Program-made: the position numbers and the translations under genes | DNA from: Lentinus brumalis | Taxonomy: Eukaryota; Basidiomycota; Agaricomycetes; Polyporales; Polyporaceae | Direction: 5' to 3' | NCBI GenBank assembly: GCA_001792895.1 | Contig: MARA01000041.1 | Location: 62,001-126,000 of the forward strand | Length of the DNA: 64,000 nt | The notes under the pieces: generated by a model | The model's database searches: none | What the model saw: only the letters and a program-made list of their open reading frames with translations | Told to the model about the DNA's origin: nothing | Shown here: positions 46,842-61,055 of the stretch, piece by piece | How positions within the stretch are numbered: position 1 is the stretch's first letter | Layout: every line of letters begins with the position of its first letter

Positions 46842-47554
46842 CATAGTACAGCAGACCCGAACTTTTTTCCCTTCCGTAGGCTTCCGACCACATTGTCATT
46901 GGCAATGGTGAGTGATCTTTGCGTGTGTTACATCCTTGACAACATCTGGACAAGTACATGTGAAACCCAATGTTTTGTGGGCTCTTCTGTGAGTTCTGAG
47001 ACCGCTGTAGCAGTAACATTCTTGAAGCCCACTGACTCAAGCTTGGGGATTGCTTAGTGCTGGCATTGCCTGGCAACCAGGCTCGATGGAAATCCATGCA
47101 GCTTCAATAGTCCCGGTGAAGCTAGGAGGCAGTCCGGTGCCTTGCCTTGACTTGCCTGCGAATCGAAGTGCCCGCGTATAGTAAGTAGTACTTAGAGTAG
47201 TACAGTGCCCCGCAGTATGACATCTGTTCGCCGCTGTCGCGCGCGCCGGGGCACTACTCACTTATCAGTGCGCTGTTCACACACCAAGTCCACACCGTCC
47301 TGGCGTTGTGAAGTTGACGTACGAGCGCGTGTAGTGCCGCTCTTCAGCGCACGGTGCCTGGACCGCGAACGTCAACGGTCAGTGGGTTTTGTGTTTCGCA
47401 GCTCTCTCCTTTGTCTCTCCTGTTCACACTACCGTGACTGTCTTACGCCCTTGCACTGTACTCAGTCCGAGTCCTTCCCGGTACCTCAAGTACGTATCCT
47501 TTGGACCGGATTGCTCTGCGATCCTCACATGTGCGAACTTACAGTCAAGGGACT
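46842..47554. other. Intergenic upstream of HET gene 2
   Basis: No gene is supported. The right half is C/T-rich and presumably promoter. Confidence 0.55.
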
Positions 47555-49492
47555 ATGCGGTTGCTAGACACCTGCACTGGCCACTTCCATGAAGTCGAGA
47601 ACCACTTCGAAGTCCCCTATGCCATCCTCTCTCATACCTGGACCCCTGCTGGAGAGCAGTCCTTCCAGGACGTCCGATTGCTTCCCAATGAAAGGTCGAA
47701 CGCAGGGGCTCTGGCGAACTCCAGGCCGTCCCTGCTTGAGGACGAACGCCTATCCACCAAGATCAGGAGTGCATGTCGCATTGCGCAAGAACACGGATAC
47801 CGCTACCTATGGTTGGACTCGTGCTGCATCGACAAGACGAGCAGCGCCGAGCTCTCCGAAGCCATCAACTGCATGTATTCCTGGTACAGGGATGCTGCAG
47901 TCTGTTATGCTTTCCTGTCTGACGTCCCCGACGACGACCGGCCCCGAGCCTCACACTCTCAGTTCCGCCAGAGCAGGTGGTTCAAGCGCGGATGGACGCT
48001 GCAGGAGCTCATAGCCCCGCGGGACGTCATCTTCCTCTCCTCCGGGTGGCAAGTCCTAGGGACGAAGATCGGGCTGGATACCGTCGTGGAGGAGGTGACG
48101 GGGATCAACCGCGCAGTGCTAGGCCACCAGGAGCTTCTCCACGAAGTGAGCGTGGCACGCCGGATGTCCTGGGCGGCCGCGAGGGAGTGTACGAGGGTAG
48201 AAGACGAGGCGTACTCGCTCATGGGCATCTTCGACATCAACATGCACACTCTGTACGGAGAAGGGCGACGGGCCTTCGTACGGCTGCAGAAGGAGATCCT
48301 GAAGCGCATACCGGACCAAAGCCTCTTCGCATGGGGGATCCCTTGCCTCACGGCTCTCAGCCTTCCCCCAATTCTACCTCCGCGCTCTCCAGCATCAGAT
48401 GATGTGGATGTCTCGGATACCCCGTTGGTGCTGAATCCCGATGCCCTCCTTGCCGCATGGCCGGGGCATGTCGTCAATCCCTCCGTCGAGTTTATCTCCA
48501 AGCCAGATGCAATCTCCCTCTTCGCCGCCTCACCTCGTGACTTCCGTAGTTCCCATCCAATCCGAAACATACCACACATAGCACTGGTCGAGCGTCTCGG
48601 GCTGTCCGAACTCGCTGTTCCGACGTACACCTCCTCGTCGTACGGGATCCACACCAGCTTCTTCTTACTTTCCGCGAGTGAGTGCTTGCCACAGTCGACC
48701 TACGATCCTTGTGCAACCCCTGGCCAGGACTGGCACTTCGCGATCCTCGCGTGCGAGCCCGCTGCACTGCAGGGGCACCTCATCGCGCTCGTGTGCTCGC
48801 TGGAGCGGGACCCGCAGACCGGATCCGTGCTCATGAAAGGCGGCGAGATGGGGAGCTACTTCACGAGCACCAACCCAAAGCGCTACAAGATCGCCCGTGT
48901 GGTCGCACTCTCCCCGGAGCAACTGCATCGCTGGCGGGAACGTCTGCGGCGCAAGGACGTCTACATGCTCCCCGAGCAGCAGCCGCACCTGCTCTCCAGC
49001 GCCAGCCCCGCACGACTCACGTACCTCCTCGGCAAACCGCACCCCACCCGAGTCCCCATCAGTTTGGCGGGCTGGACAGCGGGCGTTCTGCGGACAATGG
49101 GGTTCGCGGTCCAATACAAGCCAGTGCCCGAGCTCCAGACGGCGACGCATCAGCTTATCCTCTTCAAGGGTCGGGACTGCGTTGTGATCGAACACGAGAA
49201 TGAGAAGGTCCTGGGGACCGAGGGTGTCCTTGAACAGGATCCCTTCGTGCTGGCCACAAGGGTGATACTGAAGGGCTACCACCGCGCGGACAATGTCAGG
49301 CAGAGCTCCTCTCACGTCCCGGAGTCTCTGCAGCTGTATAGGCTTGACATCTCCTACATTTGCCACCTCATGCCGGGGAAATTGTGGGAGGAATGGGAGT
49401 TCCATACCTTGGACGGGCGACAGATAAGAATCCGCGTCAGTTTGAAAGCGACCAGTCTGTCGCAGTGGTATCTTGACGTCGAGGTTCCATGA
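47555..49492 (+). CDS. HET-domain protein
   Basis: Intronless 645-residue protein with an intact HET domain in its first third: VPYAILSHTWTPAGEQSFQD, YRYLWLDSCCIDKTSSAELS, CYAFLSDVPDD, KRGWTLQELIAPRDVIFLS, VARRMSWAA, VEDEAYSLMGIFDINMHTLY, GEGRRAFVRLQKEILKRIP. I chose the ATG at 47555 (MRLLDTCTG), since family members begin MRLLNT-like; the frame itself is open 18 codons further upstream. The C-terminal two thirds match the Agaricomycete HET subfamily by overall layout only. It is related to the HET gene at 13.5 kb (WxDxCCIDKTSSAELSEAIN in common). In this group HET genes are many; recognition roles are not proven for this one. Confidence 0.88.
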   Translation: MRLLDTCTGHFHEVENHFEVPYAILSHTWTPAGEQSFQDVRLLPNERSNAGALANSRPSLLEDERLSTKIRSACRIAQEHGYRYLWLDSCCIDKTSSAELSEAINCMYSWYRDAAVCYAFLSDVPDDDRPRASHSQFRQSRWFKRGWTLQELIAPRDVIFLSSGWQVLGTKIGLDTVVEEVTGINRAVLGHQELLHEVSVARRMSWAAARECTRVEDEAYSLMGIFDINMHTLYGEGRRAFVRLQKEILKRIPDQSLFAWGIPCLTALSLPPILPPRSPASDDVDVSDTPLVLNPDALLAAWPGHVVNPSVEFISKPDAISLFAASPRDFRSSHPIRNIPHIALVERLGLSELAVPTYTSSSYGIHTSFFLLSASECLPQSTYDPCATPGQDWHFAILACEPAALQGHLIALVCSLERDPQTGSVLMKGGEMGSYFTSTNPKRYKIARVVALSPEQLHRWRERLRRKDVYMLPEQQPHLLSSASPARLTYLLGKPHPTRVPISLAGWTAGVLRTMGFAVQYKPVPELQTATHQLILFKGRDCVVIEHENEKVLGTEGVLEQDPFVLATRVILKGYHRADNVRQSSSHVPESLQLYRLDISYICHLMPGKLWEEWEFHTLDGRQIRIRVSLKATSLSQWYLDVEVP

Positions 49493-49670
49493 GATACTAC
49501 TCGAGGCTATGTACTTGGGGGATAATGCACAACAGATATGGAGGGATACTGAGGGAATAGGGTTACAGTAGGTATTTGATAGACAGAACGGATGGGAGCA
49601 AGTTAAGACATGGAGTGAGTAGCAGAGAGACGAGCACGAGAGGAGGAAGAGAGCGGAGCGGGTACATACA

Positions 49671-50656
49671 TCAAGCGTGGAGACATAGAGAAAGCAGAGA
49701 ATCCATCCCATCTATCCATGACCTGCCAAAGGGTATGGAGGGAGAGATCGGCAGGCAATCGTGACCACGGACGCCACTACTTCGGCGGGGGGACGGAGGG
49801 CCTAGACGAGTAGAAACAGCAGTCAGTTCAATCGGAATGGCAGCGGACTGAAGAATGCATACATACCGAACAGACCAGAGCGTGGCATTGCTATATCACC
49901 TGGAAGTGGCGCAGCGGACGAACCGGCGATGGGAGCCGGAGACAACAAAGGATTGGCTACAGCACCGGAGTCTGTCAGAATCAACCAGGTGCACCGAGAT
50001 CGCAATGTACGCACGCCTCCACTGAGCCCATGCCGGCAGATTTGAGTTGTCTGGAGGAGGCGCGATTGCGGGCGGAGCTGCCGCAGGCGGCGGGAGGGCC
50101 TTTGCCTTTGCCTTCGTGCGACGCTCTTCACGCTTATGTACCGTGCGCCATGCGGGACGTGCAGGCGCGCCGTCGTCGATCATACCGGGTGGAGGTGGAG
50201 GTGGAGGAGATGCAGGTGCAGGCGGTTCCTCATGCTACTCCGAACACTGTCGGGGGCTGCGGCAACAACGACCGAGGACGGCGGTACGCACCTTGGGCAT
50301 CCACTCCGGGTTATACTCACCTCCTCCGCCGTATTTGGACTTCACAGCCATAAGCTCTGCAATCTCACTGCGCACGATCATGCAACGAGTAGAGGGAGGT
50401 TGATAGATCAGCGTGCGTTGGAGGAAGACTCGGTGGCGCAAGATCTGGACGAAACGAGACGTACTACTGAAGTTGGCGGCGCTCGTCTCTGAGCTTGCCG
50501 ACCTCCGCGAGCAGAATGCGAACTTCGCTCGCAAGAGCTTTGCTGAAGTCATTGAGGTACCTGCCGTGTACCATGTGTCCAGTGTCCGACTCCTACTCAG
50601 CGCGCATGATGAGCGTACTTTGGGGCAGCGCCGGGGTAATTCCCTTTCTGTGACAT
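49671..50656 (-). CDS. Proline-rich coiled-coil protein
   Basis: A 216-residue protein from six exons (50656-50619, 50560-50465, 50367-50292, 50234-50015, 49956-49867, 49801-49671; 651 nt). It starts MSQKGNYPGAAPKYLNDF with a 38-nt first coding exon, then a heptad coiled coil (ASEVRILLAEVGKLRDERRQ, IAELMAVKSKYGGGG), the conserved-looking EYNPEWMPK, a polyproline tract (PPPPPPPG), a basic helix (AWRTVHKREERRTKAKAKA), Ala/Pro-rich linker, and LPAWAQWRPNPLLSPAP. I do not recognise a named family. The polyproline plus coiled-coil design suggests a scaffold or actin-related adaptor; that is inference. The end is less certain than the first four exons. Confidence 0.6.
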
Positions 50657-51182
50657 CGCGCTCTGAGGGTCGTACGGCGAGCTTAGAATCGGTCAAGGAC
50701 GTCACAGAGCAGCACGAAAGATCGGTGCAGATAAGCAGGCTAGCAAGGGCCAGAGGAAGGCAGCAAGACGAGATGGAAGTTCCGGACAAGTTACGCCTAG
50801 CGTCTATCTGAACAACCTCCGAGAGCGAGGCCGGAGCGCGCCACCACGAGACCCTCCGTGCCAGTGTGAGGACCAGAGATATAAATTAACACGACACGAT
50901 CCCGATGTATCAAGCAGATATCTTGCCAGGTATAGGACACACAGACAGAGATAAGAGTCAGTGGGGGATGTAGCGAGGAGATGGACAATGTACAAATACA
51001 GAGGTGAGACGAGCTCAGCTAGCTACATAAGCATGCAAGTACGATAGTAGTCGTGGACGTAGAAGTGTATATGGAAGGGAAGATGGAAGCACATGATGAG
51101 GAGGAGAGGTGGGTAGAGCACGTCCCATGCAAGGAAGGGGCGGGGGTGAAGATAAGCAAGATGCAGACATGCCAGTCTATAG
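50657..51182. other. Intergenic, nothing recognised
   Basis: It contains the 3' flank of the GH1 gene and the upstream region of the coiled-coil gene; AT content is somewhat raised. No frame has support. Confidence 0.5.
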
Positions 51183-54184
<3,002 letters not shown>

Positions 54185-55320
54185 TGTGGCTGGAGGGAGC
54201 GGTACGGGAAGAGCGGCGGGAGGCTGCGAACCTGTTCTCTCTTAAAGGACAGGAATGCACCAGTGCCGATATCATCTTGAGGGCTTGGGACGGCACATCC
54301 GGACGCGGGTAACCCGAGGAAAGTCCGGAGGGGGGTCCGCGTCCTCGCGAAGAGCTAGCCGTGGCGAATGCGGGATGGGTGTCTCCGTGGAAGTCATGTC
54401 GCCTTCCATCTTTCCGAGCAAGAACGTTCGCGGAGAATGCACCCAAACCCTGCGGAGGTTCTCTTGCGAGCTGAATTGTGAAGGCGTTGGATCTGTATGA
54501 TTCCAAGCGCCATCAACACCTGGACTTGCGCCCTGGGCCCGCGGCTGAGTGGATGGAACCTGGCTATTATGGATCCCAGGATACTCCGGACCTGCTCCGG
54601 TCGCTGGATTTCCTGTTGTCGAGGTCTATGTACCTACTTGTTCAGATGGCAGTGCCACAGCGAGCTGGACATACCCGATAGACCTCGGTTAGTGTTGTAC
54701 GTGAGTAGCGCACATACGGAACTTGAACCACTCACTTTCCGTCTGCCTCCCGGAATTAGACACGAATGTAAAAGCCAGCTCCCGTCGGAGAGAGCTGTAG
54801 TGTGTAAACTGAGGTCATCTGGCAGCAACGAGAGAGCTCCAAGCCCATCCAAAGCTCTCAGTCGCAGACTCGAGAGTACAGTCAAGACAGAAACGGGATG
54901 ACCCGGTGAGCGCGCCCCTGTGGCCTCATGCAATCCAAGCCGACATTTTTCCGGTGCCCCTTCACCGGGCCTTCGCACGCAGCCGCAATATTGATATATA
55001 CATACAGATCGCAATCTCTGTCTCATCGCGCTCCCGTCCATCCGATAAGTAGGGATTAGAGGGGACACTTCCCTCGCGACGCGTCACTTCGAACAGCTCC
55101 TCCACCGGTGTATCTGACGGAGATACAACAGAATACAACACAAGCGGTGAGTTCCAGCATTCATACCTGGAAAATGTCTTGCGATCTACGACGTTAGCAA
55201 CGAGCATGATGATTCATTCCCTTGACTCCGGTCCTGGATGCCATGCGTCGATATAGAAATGCTGAGCGCTGACACGACGAAACCCTCCGCGACACACAGA
55301 CGACCATCTGAATCACAGCT
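54185..55320. promoter_or_regulatory. Shared upstream region of GH1 and oxidoreductase genes
   Basis: 1.1 kb lie between divergent start codons of two probable carbohydrate-related enzymes. No gene is supported inside. Joint carbon-source control is possible but no site is assigned. Confidence 0.4.
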
Positions 55321-56909
55321 ATGCCTGCGCACGGTCTTGCCATCTTGGGTTCCGGTATCTTCGCAAAAGAGGGTGAGTGTCCTGAGCTCGAAGAATTTTC
55401 CGGAGATTCACCTGCGCTCTCGTTGCATGCACCGCCCATCCTCTGGGCGGGCCTCTCCTCGCGATCCCTCGCGATCAGCCCATCTGCCCGCTCTCGCCGC
55501 CCTCGGTGGGGCCGTAGACGTCAAAGCAGTCTACTCGCGCTCTCGCAAGAGCTCGACCGAGTTCGCAGAGGCTGCGCAAGAGAAACTCGGCCTCAAGCAC
55601 AAACTCGACGTCTACAACGAGGAGGACGAGGGCAGGTCCCTCGATAGCCTCCTCGCCCGACCGGACATCCAGGGCGTCATCGTGGTCTTGCCCATCACCT
55701 TGCAACCCGACATCGTGCGCAAGGCCCTTGCCGCCGGGAAGCACGTCCTCAGCGAGAAGCCCGTGGCCCCGGACGTTGCAAGCGGCCGCGCTCTGGTCGA
55801 GGAGTACGAGGCCAAGTACAAGCCGCAGGGTCTGGTGTGGCGGGTCGCGGAGAACTTCGAGACCGAGCCTGGGTTCCAGGCGACGCAGCGCATTGTACAC
55901 GGAGGAAAGCTAGGCACCATCAAGTACTACAATGCGCGGGCGTACAGCTGGGTCGACACGCACTCGAAGTGGTACAACACCCCGTGGCGGACTGTTCCAG
56001 ACGTGAGTGCTCGGAGAAATGCCGTCATGTCTGTTCACTCACTCACAGACGTGCTCTATACTCGTGTTTCTCGCTTGTCCGGGGTTGATGGTCGCGCCAG
56101 TACCAAGGCGGCTTCCTGGTATGTCGTTTTTACTGACAATCAGCGTTGACTCGGTGCCTGACGAGTCCGTTCCTTCGGGGCCCCGCTCTTCGCCCTACAA
56201 ACAGCTTGATGGTGGCGTCGTAAGTCCCAACAGCCCCGCATGTACGACTTTGGGTTCCTGACTGACCTACAATTCCCTATTTCTCCGTCTTCCTCGCCCG
56301 GGCCATGCACTCGTACCTGTACTTGGCACTCCTCACGGACTTCAACGTCAATTGCACGGTGTTGCCGGTTGCTCGCATTGCCGACAGCACACTATTGCCG
56401 TGCTCCGGAAAGTGCTTCCCAGCAGCTTCACCTCAGTCTCCGCCTATGCTTCGCTTGCGAAAGATATTCTGGCGCCGCACGACACCATCAACGCCGTCGT
56501 GGCCTCGGACGACAACTCGCACGGCATTATCGAGCTGTCCTGGGGTACTCCCGTGCAGTCACGCGTGACCGAAGCGCACAGCAGCATCTCCGTCACCGGG
56601 GACAAGGGCTGGCTGGAGGCGACGCGTGTGGGAGAGAACATCCGCGTCGTCGTCCGCACGGCCGTGCTCGACGAGAACGGGAAGCCCGTATGGGACGAGG
56701 AGAAGAAGCAGTGGAAGGAGACGGAGGAGGTCATCGAAGAGAAGAGCTGCGGAGTCGAGAAGGAGATCGAAAGCTGGCTGCGGGCGGTGGATGGAGAGGA
56801 CGACGGGCTGGACGCCCCGAGAGGCACGCTGGTCGACGTCGCCTTCATTGAGGCCGCGCTGAACAGCAAGGGCACGCCGGTTGATCTGAAGAAGCTGGTG
56901 ACTGGGTAA
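55321..56909 (+). CDS. Gfo/Idh/MocA-family oxidoreductase
   Basis: NAD(P)-dependent dehydrogenase of sugars or related substrates; the exact substrate cannot be read. Five exons (55321-55372, 55479-56002, 56101-56118, 56205-56219, 56388-56909) sum to 1131 nt, or 376 residues. The N-terminal Rossmann fold opens GLAILGSGIFAKEAHLPAL. VDVKAVYSRS ends the second strand, DIQGVIVVLPI leads into the loop, and GKHVLSEKPVAPD carries the family Glu-Lys-Pro with the catalytic-site lysine. The C-terminal domain includes GTIKYYNARAYSW and the family LDGGVHTIAVLRKVL. That last motif depends on two microexons of 18 and 15 nt (YQGGFL and LDGGV); both have consensus splice sites. Cytosolic by lack of signal. 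It diverges from the beta-glucosidase gene. Confidence 0.9.
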
Positions 56910-58413
56910 GAGGCGCGGTCGAGATGGTCGAGAACGGCGGAAGAAGACAAATGAAGTCACGACATCGAGGACCATGTATTGGTAGCCCAACTGTACTACT
57001 TGCTGTAGCTCTGCTTCCATCAACGTTACGACAGCGGCGTTTCGACGCCATCCAGAGTTCTTCCGTGGCAACGTGCAGGATAGCATCCCGACCCTCGCAT
57101 GGGTGGGCTCAGTGACGGCGCCCATGATTCAAAATGACACCCTTCCTCTTCCACCCTTCCATCCGAGATGCAAACTCAAATATCGTCGGGAGCGCGCGCT
57201 CGGACGCATTACGGCAACCACACCACGCAGAAACGTGCACAGAACACCGAAGTCCCGAAGCACGCGCATACCTCGGTGTATTCGCCACGATCTACGGGGT
57301 CGGGCTCTGAGTCTGTTTGCGTCGCACCGTCCCGAGAATAGTATACTGGGAGCACATGGGTTTTGGACCGGGCTCCACCTCTGGCCTGATGCACGACCAC
57401 GGTTCGCGAAGGGACGATGGCGTGAGAGGGAGCAGATAGCGCGAGGATGGTGCGAGGCAGCAGCAGGCTGCTTTGTATGTGGCTCTCGAGTACGACGGAT
57501 GCCCGGACGCAGCGCTGAACGGCGAGCGTCCGCACAAATGTCGGCGCCGCGAGACACTGACTTAGAAGGCCGCTGCCGACACGACATGTTGATTCACTGA
57601 AATGGAAGTACTATGCGTTCGAGCCCAGCGAGTCGCTGTGACGGCAGTCGTCATCTGGACAGGTCGTCTCATCACATCCAGATGCCTCCGCCCGAGTCCG
57701 TCGACTGCGAGAAGCCGAGTTGGAACCTGGAAGCCAAGTACGGAAAGGAAGCCAACGGGATCGTCGACTCACCACAAAGGGAACTCTGACGCGCGGGGAA
57801 CGGTTACGCCAACGCGCCGGACTGCTGATAGTCATGGTCGACACGATAGGAGGCAGGAACGGCCATGGGACGGATGAGAAAGAGGCCGATGGGAGTTGAA
57901 GAGTCCTTGGCAATGGGACGTTCTATACTTGTCATGGTCGCGTACCGTGACATGTCTTACTGTGCCCGTTCAACACACGTCGTCGTCGGCGGGTCCGAGC
58001 ACAAGTGGGTCCACATTGACGATGGTGTATGCAGAGACCGGGTGAGCTCAACGCCTGTGCGCAGCGGGGAAACACACACCTTGTATGTTTAGATGCTAAT
58101 CCATAAAATCAATTTGTGCGTTCCGCAGTCGGCGTGTGAGATAACAGGAGGTCACCATGCGCTCACAGAGCAATGTCAAAAGGAACTTTCGCATAGTGAG
58201 AAGGATACCGCGGCCCCGGGCATGTCCACAGGGCCATAGATAGGGCTACGGGGAACCGGTTGATGTGCGACACGCAAGCTATCGCCGAGGTGTGCGGTCC
58301 ATAAACAATGCCGGCAGAGATTCAGTCTTGATACTTTCGCTGTCCTGCTGGAGTCATCGACACACGAGTCTGGTTGCGACGCACGCACGAGCGGTGGGAC
58401 ATCGATGTATGCA
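56910..58413. other. 1.5 kb without a supported gene
   Basis: Overlapping frames on both strands are short and Arg/Ser-rich; none fits a family. It is flanked by two gene 3' ends, so no promoter is required here. Confidence 0.5.
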
Positions 58414-60357
58414 TTAGCGAAAACGATCTTCGAAGTTGGTATAGATAATAGCCGAAAGTGCAGTAACTTCTCGTGTGTCCGCCAGACTCTGCGCCAGCCG
58501 CACACCGTGTCAGCGCATCTCTCAACGCGCGGAGGAAAACGGTACGCACGTCCACAAGCTCATTGGGCAAACCCTCAAGCGCCAGATGGCACCACCTCGC
58601 CAGCGTAGGGAGCATTGCGGCGAGTCGCTCACGATGCTCTACTGGCTCGAGGAAACCATCGTCCTCTTGCAGATGCGGGCTGAAAATATCTCTCTTCACC
58701 CCGCTGAACAGCACCTCCGTCGTGCGGTCCAGGCACACTTCGAGGACGCGTTCAAATGAGCCGGACGCGACATGGGTGCGCGTCTCCGCGAGAAAGGCGT
58801 CGAAGTTTGGGTCGTGGGCGGCCGCGAGCCATGTGGGGAGTCCGCCCTGGGTGAGCACATGTTGCAGAGTCTCGGGTGTGGGTGGGAGAAGGGTAGACAT
58901 GAAGCTGTAATAGGACACAGTAAGAATAACTCAGGGGAAAGGGCGGGAGTCATTGTTAGCACGGCGCGAGATTACTTACTTTATTCGGCGCTCCTTGCCC
59001 TCGAAGGTAACTTCATATTCCACCCGTCGACGGACATCGCATATCAGTCTGTGAACGTCCGCGGCGGTGAGCTTGGTCTTCAGAGATACGCTGGAACATG
59101 GTCAGTCACCAAGCGCAAGCGTTGCAGCTCCGATGGACGCACCCTTCAAAGACCTCTTCGACGCCCCGCCTCACACGCTCGCCTACATCCTTCCAGCCAA
59201 CATGGAGGATCCACCAGCTGAGTGTGAGGAACTTCCTTTCCGTCTCCTCGCTCACAGTTTCAGACTCTTCCAGCTCGTCGGTATCTGGATCCTCGAGGCT
59301 GCTGTCTCCCCAGAACAGCGAGTACACCGAGGTACTATACTGCAACTGCTCGCGAATCCGCTCGTCGCGCTCCTGCTGTATCAGGGATTGTATGTACTTG
59401 GAGCGACCGAGGATGCTCAGCTGAATGTGTGTGAACAGGGAAAGGAGGGTTATCGAGTATACTACAGTCAATGTCCGTGTAAACGCTGCGACCAGCATCA
59501 GCAATCACGCACGCAGTCTACGGCATGCAACACGCACTAAGCATTTTGACCTCCCTCCATAGCTCGGCCTTACTCCGGGTGACAGGGCTGAGAGCATCAA
59601 GACGATGATCAGGTGTTGCCTTCGTTCGGGTTCAGTTCCGGAGCGACACATCGAAAGGAAGCAGGGCACACCAAGCTTGTAGATGGGCCAGCCACAGAGG
59701 AACTCGACATTGATGATATAGAATCTGCGAGGTTTAAATGTGGTTGTGACCCAGATAATTGGCCACTGGCAGGGGCAGGAGATGAGGCGGAAAGCTGAGA
59801 GGACCCCATCGAGGAGAACTGGTCGACCCAGCTGGTGGATGACGCAGACATGTCTGTCTGTGCCCCTTCGGCCGACGAGACGACCGAGACAGAACCATTG
59901 TCCGAGCGGGTGTCAGATTCTGGCTTGTGGTTGGTATCGAAGCTTGAGGTGACGCTTGACTCCGAGGGTGCGGTAGGATGCTGCTCCTGTTGTACATGGA
60001 CAGGGAGAGGGCGAGAGAATGCCTGCAGTTCCTTGGTTACCCCCTCGACGTCCATACCCTCGAGTATATGCTTGCCAAGAGCAGGAAGGAGGGCCATGAC
60101 GGTGAAGGAGATGTCCTGTTGGTTGTGCTCGAACCTCCTCCGTAGACTATCGAACTCGCTCTCAGAATGAGCAAAGACTTCAATGACATTATCACTCACT
60201 TCTCTCGTGCAGCCCTCTCCTGGAGGATCGAAGTCCTCACATCCTTCAGCCTCTCCGAAACATAGCGTCCGACAAGGTACGCGCCGCCAACGTACCCCGC
60301 TGCTTTCGCGAGCCCGCGGCGTCGCTCATGAAAGTAGTTTCCGAGGGCGTGAAACAT
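58414..60357 (-). CDS. PEX3: Peroxisomal biogenesis factor 3
   Basis: Membrane receptor for Pex19 that inserts peroxisomal membrane proteins. Seven exons (60357-60200, 60146-59670, 59587-59538, 59485-59143, 59090-58980, 58904-58550, 58488-58414) sum to 1569 nt, or 522 residues. N-terminal basic stretch HERRRGLAKAAG, then a membrane segment (GYVGGAYLVGRYV) and the family helix YVSERLKDVRTSILQERAAR-ENLRRRFEHNQQDISFTVMA. A Ser-rich insert of about 100 residues follows (SVTSS..., SSMSSSSVAGPS), then KAELWREVKMLTFTRTLTVV, LLSLFTHIQLSILGRSKYIQ and SWWILHVGWKDV. The end is ADTREVTALSAIIYTNFEDR. The insert makes it longer than yeast Pex3. The ATG at 60357 starts MFHALGNYFHERR, the expected family start. 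Confidence 0.92.
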
Positions 60358-60531
60358 TCTGAGACGGTGGTGGTGGCATACAGCAATGAGCTGGACGTCG
60401 CGAGTGACGGTCGCCAACTCCGAGTCCGAGGACGCCCTCGCCGCCGCGCGAGTAGCCGGCGCTGCCAAACACGTGCTTGTCGTTGTCGCCCACTTCAACC
60501 TTTCCTTCCACCATCACCTACTCGACTCAGC
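60358..60531. promoter_or_regulatory. Compact bidirectional promoter of PEX3 and small TM gene
   Basis: Only 174 bp separate the two start codons, so both promoters must overlap. Confidence 0.55.
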
Positions 60532-61055
60532 ATGGTACGTTCTCGCTCTCGACGGTGCATATAGCGACGTGCGGAGGTCTTATTGCGACGACGCAGGGCG
60601 GAGGAGCGAGATATCCCTACCCCAAGGAGGTCTGGTCGCCAGCTGGTGCGTTCTGTCTCCATCTCCGCGCAGTCTGCTCTGCTGTGCTACCAAGCGAGCC
60701 TTGAACTCATTGTCAACCGTGCCATGATCAGGTGGCTGGTGGACACGGCCTTCGAACTGGAAGAGCAACACGGCGATCGCGTTCGCAGGGATTTTCGCTG
60801 TTGCCTACGGCGTCTTTACCGTCAGCGCGGACAAGGAGGTGCGTACTTACACATCTCAATCACTGTGGATGCGACGTTGCGGTGTCCTGACCCACCAATT
60901 CTCGTGAATAGCGAAGGCTAGTTGAGCCTGTGAGACCAATCCCGTCAATGAAGGTGCGAGTCTACCCGCTCTTCCACTGTACTGTTGCAACGGCTTATCT
61001 TCTTCAACTCCAGTGGACGACGCAGTATCGGCAGGCGAAGGAGTCACCGCAATAG
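60532..61055 (+). CDS. 80-residue single-TM protein
   Basis: Five exons (60532-60534, 60597-60645, 60732-60838, 60912-60953, 61014-61055) sum to 243 nt, or 80 residues. The first coding exon is just the ATG; the 62-nt intron after it has GTACGT and CGCAG ends and the protein then reads GGGARYPYPKEVWSPAGGWW. An amphipathic, Trp-rich start leads into one membrane helix (AIAFAGIFAVAYGVFTVSA) and a basic tail (RRLVEPVRPIPSMKW). The design resembles small accessory subunits of the mitochondrial respiratory chain, but I do not assign a name. The neighbouring exons fit splice consensus and phase throughout, so the gene is likely real despite its size. Confidence 0.7.
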
